NCBI GenBank assembly: GCA_041305385.1
Contig: JBFYLO010000041.1
Span: 1-8,622, forward strand
DNA: 8,622 nt
DNA from: JAKAKT01 sp041305385
Lineage (GTDB): Archaea; Micrarchaeota; Micrarchaeia; Burarchaeales; JAKAKT01
Direction: 5' to 3'
Program-made: the position numbers and the translations under genes
Notes under the pieces: model-generated
What the model was told of the DNA's origin: nothing
Seen by the model: the letters and a program-made list of their open reading frames with translations, nothing else
Database searches by the model: none
Shown: positions 1 to 6,593 of the stretch, piece after piece
Numbering within the stretch: the stretch's first letter is position 1
Layout of the letters: each line of letters begins with the position of its first letter

Positions 1-14
1 TATTATCCGCATCT

Positions 15-24
15 GTTTTTAAAT
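15..24 (+). promoter_or_regulatory. TATA box of the PRC-barrel / Ig-like operon
   Basis: The sequence GTTTTTAAAT is a T/A-rich TATA-like box. Placing transcription start about 26 bases downstream, the usual archaeal distance, gives a start near position 46. That leaves a leader of roughly 25 bases carrying the GGGTGA ribosome site. The box is seen; the transcription start is inferred. Confidence 0.5.
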
Positions 25-59
25 GTATCTAGACAAATTAGAAGAACGTCGATAATAAA

Positions 60-65
60 GGGTGA
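60..65 (+). promoter_or_regulatory. Shine-Dalgarno site deciding the start of the PRC-barrel gene
   Basis: GGGTGA lies five bases before the ATG at 71 and matches the archaeal anti-Shine-Dalgarno well. A GTG at 62 opens the same frame three codons earlier, but it lies inside this ribosome site and has no site of its own. The ATG at 71 is therefore the better start. Confidence 0.65.
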
Positions 66-70
66 AATGG

Positions 71-310
71 ATGACTGTTCGACTTTCTGAAATGAGAGGG
101 CTCGAGATAATAACCGAGCGCGGAAAGAGGATTGGAAAAGCCGAGGACTTCATAATAGACCTGGGAGGCGGCGGAGTCATGAAGATTTTGCTTGCCCCGA
201 TGGGGAGGCTCTCCGGGGACCAGCTCAGGGAGTTCCTCGCGACCCAGAGCATCAACTACGCCCGGGTTAGGAGCGTCACGGACGTCATAGTGATTGGCGA
301 CTCGGTTTGA
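71..310 (+). CDS. PRC-barrel domain protein
   Basis: A 79-residue protein made of essentially one PRC-barrel domain. Residues 4-40 carry the family pattern: LSEMRG, then GLEI, a charged turn around ERGKRIG, the strand AEDFIIDL and a glycine turn before a hydrophobic strand. The end shows the typical VRSVTDVIVIGD strand. PRC-barrels are small beta-barrels found in the photosynthetic reaction-centre H subunit, in RimM and as free-standing archaeal proteins, the last mostly of unknown role. It has no signal peptide or membrane segment, so it should be cytoplasmic. It is followed after 9 bases by the Ig-like gene and is probably co-transcribed with it. The start is set at ATG 71 from the GGGTGA site; GTG 62 would add three residues. 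The family call is firm; the cellular role is unknown. Confidence 0.85.
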   Translation: MTVRLSEMRGLEIITERGKRIGKAEDFIIDLGGGGVMKILLAPMGRLSGDQLREFLATQSINYARVRSVTDVIVIGDSV

Positions 311-319
311 GGTGGTCGG

Positions 320-685
320 ATGGCAGGCATGATAGCGTTAAGCACGCATTGCAGCCCCATAAGGATTTCAATTGCAAACAAGGAGACCATGACTGTCACT
401 GTAAAGGTGAAAAACATGTCGGACAAGCCGCAGATGGTTTCTGTTGATTTTGAGATTCCGAAGGACCTCTCTTTCGACAGCACGGGCGTCTCGAACAGGA
501 AGAACGAGAAAATCGGCGAGATTGCACCTGGCGAAGTGAAGGATGCTTCCTTTGAGGTCTTCGCAACCCATCGGGCAAGCGAGAACGACTACACTGCGAG
601 AGTGACCGGGTATGTCCACTTCAGAGATTACAACAATGTCCTTGAGAAGACGATTCTGAGCGCGACCATTAGGGTGCTCGAGTAA
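320..685 (+). CDS. Soluble Ig-like (CARDB/NEW3-like) beta-sandwich protein
   Basis: A 121-residue protein that reads as one immunoglobulin-like beta-sandwich. Alternating hydrophobic strands are visible: RISIAN, TMTVTVKVKN (about residues 22-32), MVSVDFEIP (39-47), the motif IGEIAPGEVKDASFEVF (65-81), then YTARVTGYVHF and ILSATIRVLE. The 'APGE' turn followed by a strand is typical of CARDB, NEW3 and similar archaeal adhesion or surface domains. Unlike most of those, it has no signal peptide or transmembrane helix, so a cytoplasmic location is likely, which is unusual for the fold. AGGTGG four bases before ATG 320 supports the start. It sits 9 bases after the PRC-barrel gene and its stop is 2 bases from that of the convergent membrane gene. 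The fold assignment is by strand pattern only; the function is unknown. Confidence 0.75.
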   Translation: MAGMIALSTHCSPIRISIANKETMTVTVKVKNMSDKPQMVSVDFEIPKDLSFDSTGVSNRKNEKIGEIAPGEVKDASFEVFATHRASENDYTARVTGYVHFRDYNNVLEKTILSATIRVLE

Positions 686-687
686 AC

Positions 688-1278
688 TTAGGAATTGATT
701 TTCGGGCGGGGAATCTTATTGTAGTCTAGAAGCTCGAAAAACGACGTTGGTTTTTTGGAGATTTTCGCACCAGCCCCCGCAGCCTTAATCGCCTCGAGAA
801 ATGCGACTTTGTTCTTTGTTTGTATTGTGAGATCATAGGCACTTGATTCGGTTTTTATGGCAAACTCAGCTTTTGGTGCGAAGCTCTGTAAGAACATGAA
901 TGTGTCCGACATTGTGCCAGCAGGTCGGGGAATGCTGCCGGGCGCATCAACTCCAGTCATTTCGGCAATTTCCCGGATTTCCTGCCACTTCAAAGAAACG
1001 TTTCCTATTTTGACGAGGTAAAGGCTGAAGAATTCTATCCCCTCATTTGTTACTTTTGCGTTTATCCTTTCTTTTTGCAGGACAAAAGCAGCTGCGGCTA
1101 TCACCAAAATGAGCAAGAGAAAGGCCATCGTAAATAGAACAGCAAAATCCCAAGAGTAGGTCAAAAAAATGAATAAAAATAACAAAATGGCTCCAACTAT
1201 CGCCATGACCGCTCCTAAAACATAATTGCGATACATTTCTTTCTTGGTGTATTTCTCCTCAAAATAGACCTCGGCCAT
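688..1278 (-). CDS. Two-helix membrane protein with cytoplasmic PH-like domain
   Basis: A 196-residue protein. Residues 20-41 and 44-67 form two adjacent transmembrane helices joined by a very short loop. From residue 70 on it is soluble and resembles a bacterial/archaeal PH-like (DUF304-type) domain: ERINAKVTNEGIEFFS, then LKWQEIREI (97-104), a loop rich in Pro/Gly, and a final helix VAFLEAIKAAG. In this architecture the helices are a hairpin anchor and the PH-like module faces the cytoplasm. Its exact role is unknown in most members. The start ATG follows AAGTGA, which overlaps the stop of the upstream membrane gene, so translation of the two is probably coupled. By eye it uses more A/T-ending codons (AAA, AAT, TTT) than its neighbours. 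The membrane topology is solid; the PH-like call is moderate. Confidence 0.75.
   Translation of the reverse strand: MAEVYFEEKYTKKEMYRNYVLGAVMAIVGAILLFLFIFLTYSWDFAVLFTMAFLLLILVIAAAAFVLQKERINAKVTNEGIEFFSLYLVKIGNVSLKWQEIREIAEMTGVDAPGSIPRPAGTMSDTFMFLQSFAPKAEFAIKTESSAYDLTIQTKNKVAFLEAIKAAGAGAKISKKPTSFFELLDYNKIPRPKINS
751..756 (+). terminator. Possible oligo-T terminator for the rightward operon
   Basis: A run of six T lies about 65 bases beyond the Ig-like gene stop and within the 3' end of the opposing membrane gene. Archaeal RNA polymerase can terminate at such T tracts. Since the convergent stops are only 2 bases apart, any terminator must lie inside the opposite gene. There is no hairpin, so this is weak. 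Confidence 0.25.
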
Positions 1279-1281
1279 CTT

Positions 1282-1288
1282 TTCACTT
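1282..1288 (-). promoter_or_regulatory. Coupling ribosome site overlapping the upstream stop codon
   Basis: On the minus strand the sequence AAGTGAA contains both the TGA stop of the six-helix membrane gene (1285-1283) and a GTGA Shine-Dalgarno core placed just before the ATG at 1278. This arrangement usually couples re-initiation of the second gene to termination of the first. Confidence 0.5.
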
Positions 1289-2008
1289 CAGTATCGCGTA
1301 TTTCGTGAGGTAGGCCTGGGTCTGGAGGACAATCAGGAATGGCATGAGCACGAGCGAGTTGACTATGAGCAGTATGTAGCGCGCGAATGGGAGCGAGCCC
1401 TTGAGCATGATGAAGACCGCATCGAGGGCGACCAGGGCCACGAGGGCTATGGCAATCCAGAGGAGGAACAGCGTCGGCTTGCGGTAGATGTGCCGAAGGC
1501 TCGCCTGAATCGCCCTGAATGGCCTCAGGTCGTCAATGACGATTGCAGCTGGAGTATAGAAGAGGCAGAGCGAAACGATAAGGCTCACGAGAGGCCCGAC
1601 AATCTCCTGAACCCCGTATTCGTAGGAGAGCAGGTACACGACGAAATAGAAAAGCTCCGCAGTTACCAGAACCCAGAAGAGAACGAACACATAGTTCTCA
1701 ATTCCCTCAATGACCTCCTTCGGGATTTTCGTGAGGGTCCTGTTGTGCTTAATAATGATGTTGATGGAGACCATGGCGAGGGAGATGAAGAACAGCGAGA
1801 GCGCCGATGCGAATATCACCAGGCCGAGCTCGAATTGGTTCATCTCGGGTATGCTGCCAGTCCTGAGAAAACTGCCCCCGACTGCGACATAGGTCGGCAT
1901 GGGCGAGAGCATGGGAATGAAGAATGCAAGCAGGAACGGGATTGAGAAGAATATTATCCACTTGAGGTTCATCCCAAGGGCCTTGAACGTGTGGTCTATG
2001 ACTTCCAT
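1283..2008 (-). CDS. Six-helix integral membrane protein, DUF7847/DUF975-like
   Basis: A 241-residue polytopic membrane protein. Hydrophobic segments lie near residues 16-34, 60-87, 106-128, 137-158, 179-203 and 209-231. Between helices 4 and 5 is a conserved-looking stretch, FYTPAAIVIDDLRPFRAIQASLRHIYRKP. It resembles the 'aivvdg...Al..S...vr.np' signature of archaeal and bacterial membrane families grouped as DUF975, DUF4013, DUF7847 or GDPD-membrane-domain-like. These have no established biochemical activity. No signal peptide or catalytic motif is visible. It is the first gene of a two-gene unit with the PH-like protein, 4 bases apart. A TTTAAA box lies about 38 bases upstream and a GGAGAG ribosome site is 3 bases before the ATG. 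The membrane topology is firm; the family link is from memory of the motif. Confidence 0.8.
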   Translation of the reverse strand: MEVIDHTFKALGMNLKWIIFFSIPFLLAFFIPMLSPMPTYVAVGGSFLRTGSIPEMNQFELGLVIFASALSLFFISLAMVSINIIIKHNRTLTKIPKEVIEGIENYVFVLFWVLVTAELFYFVVYLLSYEYGVQEIVGPLVSLIVSLCLFYTPAAIVIDDLRPFRAIQASLRHIYRKPTLFLLWIAIALVALVALDAVFIMLKGSLPFARYILLIVNSLVLMPFLIVLQTQAYLTKYAILK

Positions 2009-2040
2009 TTTCTCTCCGTATGCATTATTGAGAACTCTGG

Positions 2041-2050
2041 CTTTTAAACG
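2041..2050 (-). promoter_or_regulatory. TATA box for the six-helix membrane / PH-like pair
   Basis: On the minus strand this reads CGTTTAAAAG. It lies in the 45-base gap after the methylthiotransferase stop. A start about 27 bases on would fall near 2019, giving a leader of only about 10 bases that still contains the GGAGAG ribosome site. It suggests the membrane pair has its own promoter rather than only read-through from the methylthiotransferase gene. Confidence 0.45.
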
Positions 2051-2053
2051 TTG

Positions 2054-3301
2054 CTAGTCCCCGAGGCGCTCGGCGAGCAGATATCCGTAGGTGGCTTTTT
2101 TCACTTTTGCCTTAACGAACTCCCCGAGGTTTCCATCAACGACGATTTGCTTGTAGTTGATGTTCCGCCCGGTTGTTGATTTGGCAAGCTCGGTCAGGAG
2201 GACGTCGTACGTCTTGCCGATGAATTTCCTGTTCTTCTCAAGAGCAATTCTCCTGCAGAGGGCGCTCATGGCCTCGCTCCTCCTCTTCACCTCGGTGTTG
2301 GGAAGCTCCCTCATCTTGCTCGCGACTGTCCCGGGGCGGGGAGTGAATTTCGAGACATTGACGATGTCGGGCTTGATTCGCCTTATCAGCCCGCATGAAT
2401 CCTCAAAGGCCCCTTCGCTCTCGCTCGGGAAGCCGACAATGATGTCCGTGGCAAGAGTGAGCTCCGGAAAATGGGAGCGGAACGAGGAAACCGCTTGCTC
2501 GAACTCATCGACTGTGTAGAATCGGTTCATGTCCCTTAAAACCCCGTCATTCCCGGATTGGACGGGCATGTGGACGAACTTGTAAACTTTGGGGGAGGAG
2601 TAGGCAGCGAGGAGGCGCTCCGGGTCTTTCAAGTGCTGGGGGTTCATCATGCCGATTCGGGCGAGGAATTTCCCCGGAATCGAGTCGATTTTCTCAAGTA
2701 GCTCTGGGAGGCTCGAATCCATGTCTTTCCCATAGGCGCCGGTGTCCTGTGCTGTTAGTTGGATTTCCTTAAAGCCATCGGCAATGCAGTGCCGAATTTC
2801 GCCAATCAATTCCTCAACTGGAAAACTGACTAGCTCACCTCGCGCAATCCTAGTCTGGCAGAAAGTGCAGGCACCGAGGCAGCCCTCTGCAATCGGGACC
2901 CGGGCTATGATGCTGTCGTGAATTCGGGGGAGGCCGCTCTTGCTCTCCCTCGAAAGGAAGATTACTTTCTTCCCCCCTGCACTGGCGATAACCGCCTCGG
3001 TTATGTGGGCGATTGAGGAGGGGCCGATTATTGATGCGTTGGGGGCAGTCTTCTCGATGAGCTTGGCATTGGCAGAGGAAAGGCAGCCTGCGACAACGAG
3101 CGGTCTTCCACGAAGCCTCTTTATTCTCTCTATTATTTTCTGCTCAGTGGCTCCCTTTACGGTGCACGTGTTGAGTATGATTACGTCCGCACCCTCGGGC
3201 TCCCTCGATTCCTCAAGCCCATTTGAGAGCAGGATTCCCCTTATAACATCGGAGTCCGCCCGGTTGAGGGTGCAGCCGTAGGTGATTAGGTGGTAGCGCA
3301 T
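2054..3301 (-). CDS. tRNA t6A37 methylthiotransferase, archaeal e-MtaB/CDKAL1 type
   Basis: A 415-residue radical-SAM enzyme expected to convert N6-threonylcarbamoyladenosine at tRNA position 37 to its 2-methylthio form (EC 2.8.4.5). Three parts are visible in order. The first is an N-terminal methylthiotransferase domain with the TYGCTLNRADSD opening and cluster cysteines C10, C46 and C73. The second is the radical-SAM core with EGCLGACTFC (C141, C145, C148; CxxxCxxC), the QDTGAYG motif, MPVQSGND and TDIIVGFPSE. The third is a C-terminal TRAM RNA-binding domain at about 355-413. The length is normal for the archaeal/eukaryotic branch. The 'TYGCTLN' opening fits e-MtaB better than MiaB or RimO, and it lacks the long C-terminal tail of animal CDKAL1. 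The substrate is inferred from the family. The ATG at 3301 lies about 26 bases from a strong TATA box and has no clear ribosome site, so the mRNA may be leaderless. Confidence 0.92.
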   Translation of the reverse strand: MRYHLITYGCTLNRADSDVIRGILLSNGLEESREPEGADVIILNTCTVKGATEQKIIERIKRLRGRPLVVAGCLSSANAKLIEKTAPNASIIGPSSIAHITEAVIASAGGKKVIFLSRESKSGLPRIHDSIIARVPIAEGCLGACTFCQTRIARGELVSFPVEELIGEIRHCIADGFKEIQLTAQDTGAYGKDMDSSLPELLEKIDSIPGKFLARIGMMNPQHLKDPERLLAAYSSPKVYKFVHMPVQSGNDGVLRDMNRFYTVDEFEQAVSSFRSHFPELTLATDIIVGFPSESEGAFEDSCGLIRRIKPDIVNVSKFTPRPGTVASKMRELPNTEVKRRSEAMSALCRRIALEKNRKFIGKTYDVLLTELAKSTTGRNINYKQIVVDGNLGEFVKAKVKKATYGYLLAERLGD

Positions 3302-3320
3302 GAGCTAAGAGACGCTCCCG

Positions 3321-3332
3321 ATATTTATATAA
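3321..3332. promoter_or_regulatory. Shared TATA region for divergent zinc-finger and methylthiotransferase genes
   Basis: The 65-base divergent gap contains one A/T block including a perfect TTTATATA on the plus strand (3324-3331); the minus strand reads TTATATAAATAT. On the plus strand it predicts a start near 3354, about 13 bases before the zinc-finger ATG. On the minus strand it predicts a start near 3301, exactly the methylthiotransferase ATG. No second A/T box is visible, so either both genes use this element or one relies on a weaker site. Confidence 0.55.
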
Positions 3333-3366
3333 TCCTTCTCTCCCAGAAGCTATTCCACGTGATATT

Positions 3367-3546
3367 ATGATTTGCGAGAGATGCAGCAACGAAACGTTCC
3401 ACCCAGAGAAGTGCACCTTCTGCGGAAGGATGGTTTGCAGGGATTGCGTGAAGTCCTCCAAGAACTCGAAGAAGGAGGGCAGGCTCGTGATTTGCAAGAC
3501 CTGCTGGAGCGGCATGAGGAAAAGGCAGAAGTTCAAGAGCGCCTAG
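3367..3546 (+). CDS. 59-residue double zinc-finger protein with FYVE-like cysteine spacing
   Basis: This gene encodes 59 residues with eight cysteines in four CxxC pairs: C3/C6, C16/C19, C24/C27 and C43/C46. The middle, KCTFCGRMVCRDC, has the four-residue gap between the second and third pairs seen in FYVE fingers (consensus CRxCGxxxCxxC). Pairs 1+3 and 2+4 could therefore bind two zinc ions in a cross-braced, treble-clef-like fold. The C-terminus is very basic (RKRQKFKSA) and residues 31-37 are lysine/serine rich, which suits nucleic-acid or ribosome contact. There is no membrane segment. It diverges from the tRNA methylthiotransferase gene, shares its TATA region, and converges on ileS. A weak GTGAT ribosome site precedes the ATG by 3 bases. 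The zinc-binding pattern is seen; FYVE homology and function are not established, and lipid binding is not implied. Confidence 0.85.
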   Translation: MICERCSNETFHPEKCTFCGRMVCRDCVKSSKNSKKEGRLVICKTCWSGMRKRQKFKSA

Positions 3547-6500
3547 CCCTTCCCCTTCTTCTCCTTTGAAATTAGAATCTTGACTGTTTCTGCTTCTATC
3601 TCCCATTCCTGGGGAGCCCCGCTCATCTTCGGGACATCCGAAAGGATTACCTCGGAAGCGTTCACCGAGCGGGCGAGCTCGTCCGTTCTGTTCGAAAGCA
3701 GCTTCAGGAACTCCTCGCCTGCGATTATGTTGACCCTGATTTTGTCCTTCTCCACCAGCTCGAGTTCCTTCCTCATTATCTGGACTCTCCTTGAGACCTC
3801 CCTGGCCATGGCCTCCTCGTAGAGGGCGGGATTGACCTCGGTCTTTATGTAAGCCGAGCCTGCGCTGAACTGGGAAACCGCATAGCCCTGCGGGGCTTCC
3901 TCGATGACTTGCACCATGTCCGGTGTTATCTGGAACTTCCTGCTTCCCTTCAGCTCGAGCTTCCCCTTTGAGAGCAATTCCCTAATCTGCTCCCCGCTCA
4001 AGCTGGCTATCAGTTCCTGGACCTCCTTTGCGTCCTTCTTGAACGCCGGCCCGAGCTTCGCAGGGAGCGGCTTGGCCTTGGCGGTCTTCTCGATATCGTG
4101 CTCGAGCCTGACGCGCTTCACGTTTACTGACTCCTGGATTATTTTGGAAAGCTTGTCTGCCGCATCCCTGACTTCGGTCGACTGGGTGACTATCACTAGC
4201 TCCTCCAGGGGCCATCTCAGCTTCACGTCCGCGGACTGCCTCGCGTTGGCCCCTGCGCTTATTATCTCTCTGCAGATTGCCATCTGCCGCTCGAGAAGAG
4301 AGTCTATCTGGCTTGTGTCGGAAATGGGCCAGTGCGAGAGGCTTATGCTTTCCGCCCCTTCGTATTTCCTGAAAATGTCGCGGTAGATTTTCTCGGTTAT
4401 GAACGGGACCGCCGGGTTGCTCAGCTTGAGGGAGGTAATCATCGCCTTGTAAAGGGCATCGAGAGCGCCGTCAGGGTTCCTTCCCTCGACAACCCGCTTC
4501 TTCGCAACCTTCAGGTAGAACCTGCTCAAATCCTCCACGATGAATTCCCTGCAGGCCCTGACTGCCTCGTGGACCCTGTATTCGGAATAGGCTTTCTCGC
4601 ACTCGCGGATGAGGGAGTTGGTTCTTGATATGAGCCACTTGTCTTCTGGCTCGTAGGCCGGGGATTTCGGCTCCTCGTAGAACTTGCCCATGAACAGCCC
4701 GAGGTTCCATATTATCGAAAGAGCCTTCGAGGCCTCGCGCAAATCATCCCAGTTGAATTTCACGTCATCCCAGACCGTGGAGGAAAGGCTCCAGAGCCTG
4801 AAGGCGTCCCTGCCGTATTTTCCCTGCATCTCCTCGAGGGATACGAAGTTCCCGAGGGACTTGCTCATCTTCTCGCCCTTATCGTCCACGAAGTGGCCGT
4901 GCATGAGGAGCGCCTTGTAGGGGATTGAATCGTTGAGCACTACTCCGGAGCCGAGCAGCGAGTAGAACCAGCCCCGTATCTGATCCTTGCCCTCGGTTAT
5001 GAAGTCGGTCTGGGTCATGTGCTCCCCCTCGTTCAGCGAAGCCCAGACTGCGTTCCCCGAGTCAAACCAGACATCGAGAACATCCGGCGTCCTCTTCATC
5101 TTACCCTTGCATTTCGGGCATCCGAACTCGACTTCATCGATGAATGGCTTGTGGAGGTCCTCGAGCTTCTTCCCCAGCTCTTCGGTGGAGCCTATGACCT
5201 TCAGCTCCCCGCATTTCTCGCAAACCCAGATTGGGAGGGGGATGCCCCAGTACCTCTGGCGCGAGATGCACCAGTCTGGCGCCGAGCCCACGAAGTCTTT
5301 GAACCACGTGGATGCGAACTCGGGCTGCCAGTAGACGAGGTCTATTTCCCCGAGCATCTTCTCCTTGAGCTTGCTGATAGATATGAACCACTGGTCGGTG
5401 GTTATGAAAATGAGCGGGGTCTTGCATCTCCAGCAGTGCGGGTAGCGGTGGCGTATTTTGCCCGAGTTTATGAGTGCGCTGAGTTCCTCGAGGTCGTGGA
5501 GTATTGCCTTGTCCGCATCCTTTACGAATAGCCCAATGTATTTGCCTGCCTCGGAAGTGTATTTCCCGGTCTCATCAACTGGGCAGAAAGCCTCGATGTC
5601 GTGCTGTTTGCCGACTATGAAGTCCTGGGGCCCATGGCCCGGGGCGCAGTGGACAAGACCGGTCCCCTCCTCCAGAGTTACGAACTGCTCGTTCAGCACG
5701 ACGCGCCGTTCGTAATCCTTCCCTATGTGCTGCTGGAGCGGATTCTCGTACTTCAGCCCGTCGAGTTTTTTTCCTGCAAATTCCTCGAGAACGACTGCCG
5801 AGATGTTCAGGTTGTGGGTTACTGCCATGAGGGCGTCGAGCCTCTCCTTGGCCACAATCCATACCTCCCCGCCCACCTTGGCCTTCACGTAGTGGTGGAT
5901 CGGGTGGGCCATGACTGCCATGTTCGCCACAAGGGTCCATGGCGTGGTTGTCCAAATCACCAGGTATTCGTTCTCCTTTCCCTTCACTTTGAACTTTACG
6001 TATATGGATGGGTCGTCCCTGTCATCGTATTCGAGTTCGTAGTTGGCAATGGTGGTTTCGCACCGCGGGCACTGGGGAAGGACATAGATGCCCCTCTGGA
6101 GCAGGCCCTTCTGGTGGGCCTTCTTTATGGTGGCCCACGAGGCGTCTATGTAAGTATTCTTGAAAGTGATATACGGGTCTTCCCAATCCATCCATACCCC
6201 GAGGCCCTCGAACTGCTTTGACATCACTCCGATGTATTGGGTCGCAAACTTCTTGCATCGGGTTATAAACTCCGGAACGCCTATCTTTGCGATGTCCTTC
6301 TTCGATTTCAGCCCGAGCTCCTGCTCGACTTTTACCTCTATGGGGAGCCCGTGGGTATCAAATCCAGGTTTGGCCCTGACTGAGAAGCCCTTGAACCGCT
6401 TATACCTGCAGACCGCGTCCTTGAGGCACTTGTTCCAGGCTGTCCCGGGGTGAATCTGGCCAGTCGCATAGGGCGGGCCATCGCAGAAATAGAATTGCTC

Positions 6501-6593
6501 TCCCTTCTCATTCCTCTTCTTTGTCTTCCCGTAGATATCCTTCTCCTCCCAGAAGCGGGCGACCTCGTTCTCGACATCATCTGGTTTGTACAT
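3543..6593 (-). CDS. ileS: Isoleucyl-tRNA synthetase (archaeal type)
   Basis: A 1016-residue class Ia synthetase that charges tRNA-Ile with isoleucine in the cytoplasm. In order (residues from ATG 6593): GPPYATG and the HIGH-box variant HPGT (48-51), PGFDTHGLPIE (76-86), and a CPRC pair near 175-178. The CP1 editing domain follows, with TTTPWTL (about 215-221) and GTGLVHCAPGHGPQD (310-324). Further cysteine pairs are CWRC (387-390), CEKC (458-461) and CPKC (492-495). DVWFDSG is near 507-513 and KMSKS at 575-579. The C-terminal third is the helical anticodon-binding region plus an archaeal-type tail. All core motifs are intact and the length is normal. A GTG at 6602 would add three residues, but GTGAG there is a better ribosome site for ATG 6593. 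It overlaps the upstream membrane gene by 17 bases and is probably co-transcribed with it. Its TAG stop shares bases with the opposing zinc-finger stop. Confidence 0.97.
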   Translation of the reverse strand: MYKPDDVENEVARFWEEKDIYGKTKKRNEKGEQFYFCDGPPYATGQIHPGTAWNKCLKDAVCRYKRFKGFSVRAKPGFDTHGLPIEVKVEQELGLKSKKDIAKIGVPEFITRCKKFATQYIGVMSKQFEGLGVWMDWEDPYITFKNTYIDASWATIKKAHQKGLLQRGIYVLPQCPRCETTIANYELEYDDRDDPSIYVKFKVKGKENEYLVIWTTTPWTLVANMAVMAHPIHHYVKAKVGGEVWIVAKERLDALMAVTHNLNISAVVLEEFAGKKLDGLKYENPLQQHIGKDYERRVVLNEQFVTLEEGTGLVHCAPGHGPQDFIVGKQHDIEAFCPVDETGKYTSEAGKYIGLFVKDADKAILHDLEELSALINSGKIRHRYPHCWRCKTPLIFITTDQWFISISKLKEKMLGEIDLVYWQPEFASTWFKDFVGSAPDWCISRQRYWGIPLPIWVCEKCGELKVIGSTEELGKKLEDLHKPFIDEVEFGCPKCKGKMKRTPDVLDVWFDSGNAVWASLNEGEHMTQTDFITEGKDQIRGWFYSLLGSGVVLNDSIPYKALLMHGHFVDDKGEKMSKSLGNFVSLEEMQGKYGRDAFRLWSLSSTVWDDVKFNWDDLREASKALSIIWNLGLFMGKFYEEPKSPAYEPEDKWLISRTNSLIRECEKAYSEYRVHEAVRACREFIVEDLSRFYLKVAKKRVVEGRNPDGALDALYKAMITSLKLSNPAVPFITEKIYRDIFRKYEGAESISLSHWPISDTSQIDSLLERQMAICREIISAGANARQSADVKLRWPLEELVIVTQSTEVRDAADKLSKIIQESVNVKRVRLEHDIEKTAKAKPLPAKLGPAFKKDAKEVQELIASLSGEQIRELLSKGKLELKGSRKFQITPDMVQVIEEAPQGYAVSQFSAGSAYIKTEVNPALYEEAMAREVSRRVQIMRKELELVEKDKIRVNIIAGEEFLKLLSNRTDELARSVNASEVILSDVPKMSGAPQEWEIEAETVKILISKEKKGKG

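Noticed and set aside
1490..1945. A 151-codon plus-strand frame opposite the six-helix membrane gene.
   Set aside because: The translation is strongly charged and Glu/Arg rich, the mirror of hydrophobic codons on the other strand, and there is no ribosome site.
3547..3567. Pyrimidine-rich tract after the zinc-finger stop as a possible terminator.
   Set aside because: It is mixed C/T without a real T run and it encodes the lysine-rich C-terminus of IleRS on the other strand, which explains the composition.
3904..4386. A 160-codon plus-strand frame with repeated Ser/Leu stretches inside ileS.
   Set aside because: It lies opposite the conserved anticodon-binding region of IleRS and has shadow-like composition.
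5601..6221. A 206-codon open frame on the plus strand inside ileS.
   Set aside because: It is antisense to a conserved, motif-complete synthetase; its translation is low-complexity in Val/Leu/His with no domain, typical of a shadow frame in a G/C-rich third-position gene.
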